Positions 57,348 to 64,000 of a stretch of 64,000 nt of DNA are shown here, piece after piece. Each line of letters opens with the position of its first letter. The first letter of the stretch is position 1. Source of the DNA: Duganella flavida (GTDB lineage Bacteria; Pseudomonadota; Gammaproteobacteria; Burkholderiales; Burkholderiaceae_D). The translations under genes and the position numbers were made by a program. A model generated the notes under the pieces. That model did no database searches and was not told where the DNA came from. It saw only the letters and a list, made by a program, of their open reading frames with translations. Location of the stretch: contig NZ_WWCN01000021.1 in NCBI RefSeq assembly GCF_009857445.1, positions 1 to 64,000 on the forward strand, read 5' to 3'.

Positions 57348-60300
57348 TTAAACGTGTACTGCCGGGCACTGGCCCACCAACTGTACTGCTGGGGTTTGCT
57401 GCATCAGTTCAGCGAAGGACGGCGTGGTGATGCCGGCCGCTGCCGCGTCGGACCCGGCGACGTCGAAGTAGACGTCGGTCATGTCCGCTGCCTTGCCGTT
57501 GCTCAGCGTGACGCTGCTGCGCTCCAGGTGCAGGTTGTTGTTTTCATCGAGGAACGGCAACTCGGTATGCGCCACCTTCAGGCTGGTGATGCCGGCCTGC
57601 GCTAGGCTGATCAGCTCGCCGGCGTCGGTCTTGCCGTCGCTGTTGGCGTCTTGCCAGATCACCAACTTGGTGAAGTCCACATCCTTGGCGTCGATCACGC
57701 CGTCGCCATTGCTGTCGTACGTGGCCAGCTTGGCAAAGCCGGCGCCCTTGCTGACACCACCGAACAGTTCATTGATGCTGTCGATCTTGCCGTTGCCGTT
57801 GCTGTCGATGGCCAGGAAGCCGTCGCCCTTGGACAGCCAGCCGGTCTGGATGGCCTTGCCGGTGCCCAGCAGGTCGAAGCTGCCTTTCATGTCTTCACGG
57901 GCGATAGTGTGGATGCCATCGCCGTTCAGGTCGATAGCGATCGGCGTGATGGCCGCATCCCACGACATATCGTTCTTGCCCGAGGTGAGCGTGATGGTGT
58001 CGGTCTTGGTGATGTTGGTCAGGTCCTTGCCGTCGCCCTTCACGTCCGAATCGATGGCATCGTTGGTGCCGGTATTCTTCACACCCCACTTCCAGTTGTT
58101 CATGTTGTAGGTGGCCTTGTCCGAGGAGAAGTACACCTTCACGTCCGTCTTGTCGAACTGCAGATAGTAAGTACCTGGGTTCAGGTCGACGAACTTGTAG
58201 TTGCCGCTGGCGTCGGTTTTGATGGTCGAGCCCACTTGTTTGCCGGTGACCGAATCGTACAGCGACACACTGATGCCGCCGATGCCCTCTTCGCCCGCAT
58301 CCTGCACGCCGCTGTGGTTGGCGTCGCGCCAAACCTTGTCGCCCAGGGTGGCCTTGCGGTAGATGCCGGCGTCGACGGTGGTGATGTCCTGGCCGATGCC
58401 CAGCGCGATGCTGCCGGTCTTGCCGGTGGTGCTCGACACATCCGAATCGGTGGCGTCGGTGCCCTGGCCGGTTTTGGTGAAGTACCAGCCGCTGCTGTTC
58501 ACCACTTCCACCTTGTAGTTACCTACCGCCAGGTTGTCGAACAAATACTGGCCGCCGTCATGGGTGACGGTTGTGGCTTTCAGCGCGCCGCTGGCAGCGT
58601 CATACAGCTTGACGGTCACGCCGTCCACGCCCTTCTCGCCGCTGTCCTGCACGCCGTTGTAGTTGCTGTCTTCCCACACGCGGTCGCCAATGCTACCCAG
58701 CTTGATGAGACCGGCGTCGTGGGTCTTGTCGACCTGGCCGGAGGTGACCGAGAACTGCGCGCTGGCGCCGGTGAGGTCGCCATCGCTGTCCTTGGTGGCG
58801 TCGCCGCCCACACCCTGCTTGGTGAACTGGTAGCCGTCTACGCCGCTGAACTTGACCGAGTACTTGCCCGGCGCCAGGCCGGTGAACGAGTACAGGCCGC
58901 TGGAGTCGGTGGTGTCGGTGGCAATCGCCACGCCCTTCTCGTTGTACAGCGTGACTTTGACGCCGCATACACCGCCTTCGCCGGATTGCTGGATGCCGTC
59001 GCCATTGAGGTCATACCAGACCTTGTCGCCGATTTCGGCTTTCTGGTACAGGCCAGCGTCCATATTGGTGACGTTCTGGCCGGCCTTGACGGTGACGCTG
59101 CCCAGGCTGCCGCTGCTGTCGGCATCGCTGTCCTTAGCGTCGTCGGTTCCAACGTTCTTGGTGGTGGTGTAGTAGCCGCTAGGCGCCTTGACATTGACCG
59201 CGTAGGTACCAGCCTCCACCGAGAACTTGTAGTTGCCGCTGGCGTCGGTAGTGGTGGTCTTGATGACCTTGCCAGTGCTGTCCTTCAGTTCCACAGTCAC
59301 GCCCGACTTGCCGGCTTCGCCGTCGTCCTGGATGCCGTTGCCGTTCTTGTCGATCCACACGCGGTCGCCGATGGTGGCGGCCGCCAGCACGCCGGCGTCC
59401 ACGGTCTTGTCGATCTGGCCCGAGGTCAGGGTGAAGGTTTTCGACACGCCGGTGGCGCTGACGTCCGAGTCAACGGCGACATTGCTGCCGGCGTTGGCGG
59501 TGGTGAAGGCCACGCCTTCCGGCAGCGACGACTTATCGAACACCACGGTGTAGGCACCAGGCTTGAGGTTGCTGAACAGGTAGTTGCCGCTGGCGTCGGT
59601 GGTGGCGGTGGCGCCCACCTGGTTGCCGGCCGCGTCCAGCAGTTTCACTTTCACACCGGAGACGCCGCTCTCGCCGCTGTCCTGGGTACCGTTGTTGTTG
59701 GCGTCCAGCCAGACGCGGTCGCCGACCGAGGCCAGCTTGTACAGGCCGGCGTCAACAGTGGTGTTGTTATCGCCCGAGGCCAGCACCACGCTGTTGCTCT
59801 GGCCGGTGCTGCCGAAATCGCTGTCGACGGTATCGTCGCTGCCGACGTCCTTGCCGGTAAAGAGGTAGCCGGACGGCGCGGTCACCGACACGGTGTAGTT
59901 GCCCGGATCAGCGGTGAAGCTGTACTTGCCGTCGGCGCCGGTGGTGGTGGTCTGCACCACGGTGCCGGCCGCGTTCTTCAGCTGTACGGTCACACCAGCG
60001 ATGCCGCTTTCGCCCGCATCCTGCACGCCGTTGGCGTTCTTGTCTTCCCAGACGGTGTCGCCCAGCTTGGCTTGCACGACTACGATGCCGGCATCGAGGT
60101 CGTTATTGACCGCACCCGAAGCCAGCGTCACGCTGGCGGTCTTGCCGCTGGTGACATTGGCGTCCGAATCCTTGGCGTCGTTGGTGCCGACGTCGGCCGT
60201 GGTGAACACGTAGTTGGCCGGCAGCGAAGTTTTATCGAACTGCACGCTGTAAGTGCCCGGCTTGAGGTTGGTGAAGCTGTAGTTGCCGCTGGCATCGGTG

Positions 60301-63300
60301 GTGGCGGTGGCGCCGGTCGGATTGCCGGCGGCGTCCAGCAGAATCACCTTGACGCCGGCGACGCCGGTTTCACCGCTATCCTGCACGCCGTTACGGTTGC
60401 TGTCGTACCAGACTTTGTCGCCCAGCGTGACGGCTTTGTAGAAGCCGGCGTCGACATCGTTATTGGTTTGGCCCGGGGCCAGCGTGACGAGGTCGCTCTG
60501 GCCAGAGGCGTTGACATCGCTGTCCACGCCATCGGCGCCGCTGTGCTGGCCGGTGGCGGTCATGCCGGTCGGCGCGGTCACCGAGATCGAGTATTTACCT
60601 GGATCGACGGTGAAGCTGTACTTGCCATCGGTGCCGGTGGTGGTGGTCTTGACGATGTTGCCGCTCTCATCCTTCAGATCGACCTTGACGCCGACGATGC
60701 CGGCTTCGCCGCTATCCTGGATGCCGTTGCCGTTGGTGTCTTCCCACACGCGGTCACCCACCGTGGCTTGCTTGATGATGATACCGGCGTCGAGGTCGTA
60801 GTTGCTGCCGCCCGAGGCCAGCGTCACGCCGCCGGTCTTGCCGGTGGTGGTGTTGGCGTCCGAATCGGTGGCGGTGGTGCCTTGGCCGGTGCTGGTGAAG
60901 TCGTAGTTGGCTGGCAGCGAGGTTTTGTCGAACTGCACGCTGTAGGTGCCCGGCTTCAGTCCGGTGAAGCTGTAGTTGCCGCTGGCGTCAGTAGTGGCGG
61001 TGGCGCCGGTCGGGTTGCCGCTGGCGTCCAGCAGCACCACTTTAACGCCGGCCACGCCGGCTTCGCCGCTGTCCTGCACGCCGTTGCGGTTGGTGTCGTA
61101 CCAGACTTTATCGCCCAGCGAGACCGGCTTGTAGAAGCCTGCATCCACGTCTTTATTGACCTGGCCTGCGGTCAGCACGATGGCGCCGGTGTTGCCGCTG
61201 GCATCGACGTCGCTGTCGGTCGCGCTGTTGCCGCCCTGGCCTGCGCCAGTCGCAACGTAGCCGGTAGGTGCAGTGACGGAGACCGAGTAAGTGCCTGGAT
61301 CGACAGTGAAGCTGTACTGGCCGCCATCGTGGGTAACCACGGTGCCGACCACGTGGCCAGCGCTATCTTTCAGCTGCACGGTCGCGCCGTCGATGCCCTG
61401 CTCGCCGCTATCCTGGATGCCGTTGCCATTGGTGTCTTCCCACACGCGGTCGCCCAGCGTGGCTTGCTTGACGATGATACCGGCGTCGAGGTCATAGTTG
61501 CTGCCGCCCGAAGCCAGCGTCACGCTGCCGGTCTTGCCGGTAGTGGTGTTGGCGTCCGAATCGGTGGCGGTCGTGCCTTGACCGGTGCTGGTGAAGTCAT
61601 AGCCGGCAGGCAGCGTGGTTTTGTCGAACTGCACGCTGTAGGTGCCTGGTTTCAGGCCGGTGAAGCTGTAGTTGCCACTGGCGTCGGTGGTGGCGGTGGC
61701 GCCGGCCACCGGATTACCGGCCGCATCCAGCAGGGTGACTTTGACGCCAGCCACGCCGGCTTCGCCGCTATCTTGCACGCCGTTGCGGTTGGTGTCGTAC
61801 CAGACCTTATCGCCCAGCGAGACTGGTTTGTAGAAACCGGCATCGACGTCGTTGTTGACTTGGCCTGCAGTCAGCACGATGGCGCCGGTGTTGCCGCTGG
61901 CGTCGACATCGCTGTCGGTGGCGCCATTGCCGCCTTGGGCAGTGCCGGTCGCCACGTAGCCGCTAGGCGCAGTGACGGAAACCGAGTAGGTGCCCGGATC
62001 GACGGTGAAGCTGTACTGGCCGCCGTCGTGGGTAACCACGGTGCCGACCACGTGACCAGCGCTGTCTTTCAGCTGCACGGTCGCGCCGTCGATGCCCTGC
62101 TCGCCACTATCCTGCACGCCGTTGCCGTTGCTGTCTTCCCACACGCGATCGCCCACCGTGGCTTGCTTGATGATGATACCGGCGTCGAGGTCGTAGTTGC
62201 TGCCGCCCGAGGCCAACGTCACGCTGCCGGTCTTGCCGGTGGTGGTGTTGGCGTCCGAATCGGTGGCGGTGGTGCCTTGGCCGGTGCTGGTGAAATCGTA
62301 GTTGGCCGGCAGCGAGGTTTTGTCAAACTGCACGCTGTAGGTGCCTGGCTTCAGACCGGTGAAGCTGTAGTTGCCGCTGGCGTCGGTGGTAGCGGTGGCG
62401 CCGGTCGGGTTGCCGCTGGCGTCCAGCAGCACCACTTTAACGCCAGCCACACCGGCTTCGCCGCTGTCCTGCACGCCATTGCGGTTGGTGTCGTACCAGA
62501 CTTTATCGCCCAGCGAGACCGGTTTGTAGAAGCCGGCATCGACGTCGTTATTGACCTGGCCCGGCGTCAGCACGATGGCGCCGGTGTTGCCGCTAGCGCC
62601 CACGTCGCTATCGGTCGCGCTGTTGCCGCCTTGGCCTGCGCCAGTCGCAACGTAGCCGGTAGGTGCGGTCACGGAAACCGAGTAAGTGCCTGGGTCGACG
62701 GTAAAACTGTACTGGCCGCCGTCGTGGGTAGCCACGGTGCCGACCACGTGGCCAGCGCTATCTTTCAACTGGACGGTGGCGCCGTCGATGCCCTGCTCGC
62801 CGCTATCTTGCACGCCGTTGCCGTTGCTGTCTTCCCACACGCGGTCGCCCAGCGTGGCTTGCTTGATGACGATACCAGCGTCGAGGTCGTAGTTGCTGCC
62901 GCCCGAAGCCAGCGTCACGCTGCCGGTCTTGCCGGTGGTGCTGTTGGCGTCCGAGTCGGTGGCGGTGGTGCCTTGGCCGGTGCTGGTGAAGTCGTAGCCA
63001 GCTGGCAGCGTGGTTTTGTCGAACTGCACGCTGTAGGTGCCTGGTTTCAGGCCGGTGAAGCTGTAGTTGCCACTGGCGTCGGTGGTGGCGGTCGCGCCAG
63101 CCACCGGATTACCGGCCGCATCCAGCAGCGTGACTTTGACGCCAGCCACGCCGGCTTCGCCGCTGTCCTGCACGCCGTTGCGATTGGTGTCGTACCAGAC
63201 TTTATCGCCCAGCGAGACTGGTTTGTAGAAACCGGCATCGACGTCGTTGTTGGCTTGGCCTGCAGTCAGCACGATGGCGCCGGTGTTGCCGCTGGCGTCG

Positions 63301-64000
63301 ACATCGCTGTCGGTGGCGCCATTGCCGCCTTGGGCAGTGCCGGTCGCCACGTAGCCGCTAGGCGCGGTGACGGAAACCGAATAGGTGCCCGGATCCACGG
63401 TGAAGCTGTACTGGCCGCCGTCGTGGGTGACCACAGTGCCGACCACGTGGCCTGCGCTGTCTTTCAACTGCACGGTGGCGCCGTCGATACCCTGCTCGCC
63501 GCTATCCTGCACGCCGTTGCCGTTGCTGTCTTCCCACACGCGGTCGCCGATGGTGGCTTGCTTGACGACGATACCGGCGTCCAGCGTCTGGTTGGTTTCG
63601 CCGGAATTGAGCGTCACTTGGCCAGTCTTGCCGGTGTTGACGTCCGCATCCGAATCCTTGGCGACGTCGCCGCCTTGCAAGGCGTTGGTGAAGTAGAAGT
63701 TGGCCGGCAGCGTGGTCTTGTCGAACTGCACGCTGTAGGTGCCTGGCTTCAGGCCGCTGAACTGGTAGTGGCCGCTGGCGTCGGTGGTGGCGGTGGCGCC
63801 GGCCACCGGATTGCCTGCTGCGTCCAGCAGCGTGACTTTTACGCCAGCCACGCCGGCTTCGCCGCTGTCCTGCACGCCGTTGCGGTTGGTGTCGTACCAG
63901 ACGGTGTCACCCAGCGAAACTGGACGATACAGGCCAGCATCAACGTCGTTATTGGTCTGGCCCGGGGTCAGCACGATGGTGCTGGTATTGCCGCTGCCGT
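57348..64000 (-). CDS. Giant SdrD_B-like repeat protein, N-terminus outside window
   Basis: The last 2,200 or so residues of a very large secreted protein; its start lies beyond 64000. Seventeen complete domains of about 114-119 residues are visible, with one more tail at the edge, all of SdrD_B/Cna_B-like fold. Type A (SLGDKVWYDTNRNGVQDSGE, GLKPGTYSVQFDK) alternates with type B (LGDRVWEDSNGNGVQDSGEQ, THDGGQYSFTVDPGTYSV). Each has an Asp/Asn calcium-like loop. The C-terminal 200 residues carry further loops (DLNGDGIHT, DSNGNGKIDSINELFGG, DSNGDGVIDAKD, DANSDGKTDAGEL), typical of large adhesins. Only two cysteines are visible. No LPxTG or PEP-CTERM tail is seen. It is likely a surface or matrix adhesin; the secretion route is unknown. 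Confidence 0.9.
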   Translation of the reverse strand, partial: GSGNTSTIVLTPGQTNNDVDAGLYRPVSLGDTVWYDTNRNGVQDSGEAGVAGVKVTLLDAAGNPVAGATATTDASGHYQFSGLKPGTYSVQFDKTTLPANFYFTNALQGGDVAKDSDADVNTGKTGQVTLNSGETNQTLDAGIVVKQATIGDRVWEDSNGNGVQDSGEQGIDGATVQLKDSAGHVVGTVVTHDGGQYSFTVDPGTYSVSVTAPSGYVATGTAQGGNGATDSDVDASGNTGAIVLTAGQANNDVDAGFYKPVSLGDKVWYDTNRNGVQDSGEAGVAGVKVTLLDAAGNPVAGATATTDASGNYSFTGLKPGTYSVQFDKTTLPAGYDFTSTGQGTTATDSDANSTTGKTGSVTLASGGSNYDLDAGIVIKQATLGDRVWEDSNGNGVQDSGEQGIDGATVQLKDSAGHVVGTVATHDGGQYSFTVDPGTYSVSVTAPTGYVATGAGQGGNSATDSDVGASGNTGAIVLTPGQVNNDVDAGFYKPVSLGDKVWYDTNRNGVQDSGEAGVAGVKVVLLDASGNPTGATATTDASGNYSFTGLKPGTYSVQFDKTSLPANYDFTSTGQGTTATDSDANTTTGKTGSVTLASGGSNYDLDAGIIIKQATVGDRVWEDSNGNGVQDSGEQGIDGATVQLKDSAGHVVGTVVTHDGGQYSFTVDPGTYSVSVTAPSGYVATGTAQGGNGATDSDVDASGNTGAIVLTAGQVNNDVDAGFYKPVSLGDKVWYDTNRNGVQDSGEAGVAGVKVTLLDAAGNPVAGATATTDASGNYSFTGLKPGTYSVQFDKTTLPAGYDFTSTGQGTTATDSDANTTTGKTGSVTLASGGSNYDLDAGIIVKQATLGDRVWEDTNGNGIQDSGEQGIDGATVQLKDSAGHVVGTVVTHDGGQYSFTVDPGTYSVSVTAPTGYVATGAGQGGNSATDSDVDASGNTGAIVLTAGQVNKDVDAGFYKPVSLGDKVWYDTNRNGVQDSGEAGVAGVKVVLLDASGNPTGATATTDASGNYSFTGLKPGTYSVQFDKTSLPANYDFTSTGQGTTATDSDANTTTGKTGGVTLASGGSNYDLDAGIIIKQATVGDRVWEDTNGNGIQDSGEAGIVGVKVDLKDESGNIVKTTTTGTDGKYSFTVDPGKYSISVTAPTGMTATGQHSGADGVDSDVNASGQSDLVTLAPGQTNNDVDAGFYKAVTLGDKVWYDSNRNGVQDSGETGVAGVKVILLDAAGNPTGATATTDASGNYSFTNLKPGTYSVQFDKTSLPANYVFTTADVGTNDAKDSDANVTSGKTASVTLASGAVNNDLDAGIVVVQAKLGDTVWEDKNANGVQDAGESGIAGVTVQLKNAAGTVVQTTTTGADGKYSFTADPGNYTVSVTAPSGYLFTGKDVGSDDTVDSDFGSTGQSNSVVLASGDNNTTVDAGLYKLASVGDRVWLDANNNGTQDSGESGVSGVKVKLLDAAGNQVGATATTDASGNYLFSNLKPGAYTVVFDKSSLPEGVAFTTANAGSNVAVDSDVSATGVSKTFTLTSGQIDKTVDAGVLAAATIGDRVWIDKNGNGIQDDGEAGKSGVTVELKDSTGKVIKTTTTDASGNYKFSVEAGTYAVNVKAPSGYYTTTKNVGTDDAKDSDADSSGSLGSVTVKAGQNVTNMDAGLYQKAEIGDKVWYDLNGDGIQQSGEGGVCGVKVTLYNEKGVAIATDTTDSSGLYSFTGLAPGKYSVKFSGVDGYQFTKQGVGGDATKDSDGDLTGASAQFSVTSGQVDKTHDAGLIKLGSIGDRVWEDSNYNGVQDSGEKGVDGVTVKLYDAASGALKATTVTHDGGQYLFDNLAVGNYKVEVVNSSGWYFTKTGQGTDATDSDVSSTTGKTGSIALGIGQDITTVDAGIYRKATLGDKVWRDANHSGVQDAGEEGIGGISVSLYDSVTGKQVGSTIKTDASGNYKFVDLNPGTYYLQFDKTDVKVYFSSDKATYNMNNWKWGVKNTGTNDAIDSDVKGDGKDLTNITKTDTITLTSGKNDMSWDAAITPIAIDLNGDGIHTIAREDMKGSFDLLGTGKAIQTGWLSKGDGFLAIDSNGNGKIDSINELFGGVSKGAGFAKLATYDSNGDGVIDAKDVDFTKLVIWQDANSDGKTDAGELISLAQAGITSLKVAHTELPFLDENNNLHLERSSVTLSNGKAADMTDVYFDVAGSDAAAAGITTPSFAELMQQTPAVQLVGQCPAVHV
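60780..62174 (-). repeat. Four-domain block B-A-B-A, second copy
   Basis: A 1,395-base block encoding 465 residues in the giant gene. It holds the same ordered sub-variants as the adjoining block: B with SGYVATGTAQ, A with NPVAGATAT, B with TGYVATGAGQ, A with NPTGATAT. Domains further toward the C-terminus lose this order. Confidence 0.85.
62175..63569 (-). repeat. Four-domain block B-A-B-A, first copy
   Basis: Another 1,395-base block directly adjoining the previous one, equal in length and matching it domain by domain. The two copies differ at scattered, often synonymous bases, so the duplication is recent but not brand new, or is kept similar by gene conversion. Confidence 0.85.

Noticed and set aside
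57348..64000. A CRISPR array or satellite DNA at the right edge
   Set aside because: The repeats are about 345 bases, stay in frame without stops and encode recognisable SdrD_B-like domains, so they are coding repeats.

Overview
The window reads as a chromosomal segment of a high-GC betaproteobacterium, most likely an Oxalobacteraceae member of the Duganella/Massilia/Janthinobacterium type. The reasons are the gene neighbourhoods (dnaQ-rnhA-methyltransferase against gloB; lolC-lolD-tatD; wrbA with a DUF2069 gene), the PEP-CTERM protein, the c-di-GMP proteins and uniformly GC-rich codon use. This is inference from gene content and order; no 16S gene is present. Nearly all of the window is ordinary, densely packed core genome. 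Accessory character shows at the left edge, at a palindrome near 37.0 kb, around 41-50 kb, and in a giant repeat gene at the right edge.

Layout. 0-1.75 kb: AT-richer DNA with a small membrane protein, an AlpA-type regulator and a tRNA-Val(CAC) with its own promoter and terminator. 1.8-9.4 kb: dnaQ, rnhA, a methyltransferase, gloB, aceB, a LysR regulator, a cold-shock protein, an orphan Hpt protein, upp and a TetR regulator. 9.4-13.3 kb: an AidB-like acyl-CoA dehydrogenase, divergent from a thiolase and a crotonase that lacks its catalytic glutamates. 13.4-21.5 kb: two c-di-GMP proteins, an HDOD-GAF protein, an MFS transporter and aroC. 21.5-26.7 kb: a CBS protein, an alpha/beta hydrolase, a YihY-family protein, wrbA, a DUF2069 protein and an FAD-dependent 2-hydroxyacid dehydrogenase. 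26.7-32.6 kb: a DUF4124-like protein, an FtsX-type permease with no ATPase beside it, an AttH/CrtC-like protein and an ABCB-type exporter. 32.6-35.3 kb: one open frame carrying a threonine-aldolase-like enzyme and a DEAD-box helicase. 35.3-41 kb: thyA, a hydrolase, a 30-bp-arm palindrome, an orphan DUF433 gene, folA, a DUF4337 protein, and an Orn/Lys/Arg decarboxylase behind an attenuator-like hairpin.

41-50 kb is an envelope and secretion block. It holds a DUF1800 lipoprotein with a DUF1501 Tat protein, an exported intradiol-dioxygenase-like protein, a Ser/Thr-rich protein of unknown function, a Spy/CpxP-like periplasmic protein, a CpxR/CpxA-like two-component system and a FlxA-like protein. 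The spy-cpxR intergenic region carries two exact GTAAA-N5-GTAAA boxes and one imperfect box. This points to a Cpx-type envelope stress circuit that controls itself and the Spy-like protein. 49.6-56.5 kb: dcd, a hydrolase, comEC, tatD, lolD and lolC.

56.5-64 kb: a small PEP-CTERM protein lies 29 bp downstream of a giant secreted repeat protein whose N-terminus is outside the window. At least 17 SdrD_B-like domains are visible, in alternating A and B types, with a four-domain block of 1,395 bp duplicated in tandem, followed by a C-terminal domain rich in EF-hand-like loops. The best candidates for something undescribed are the aldolase-helicase read-through gene, the giant repeat/PEP-CTERM pair, and the Cpx-centred block with its cysteine-free proteins.
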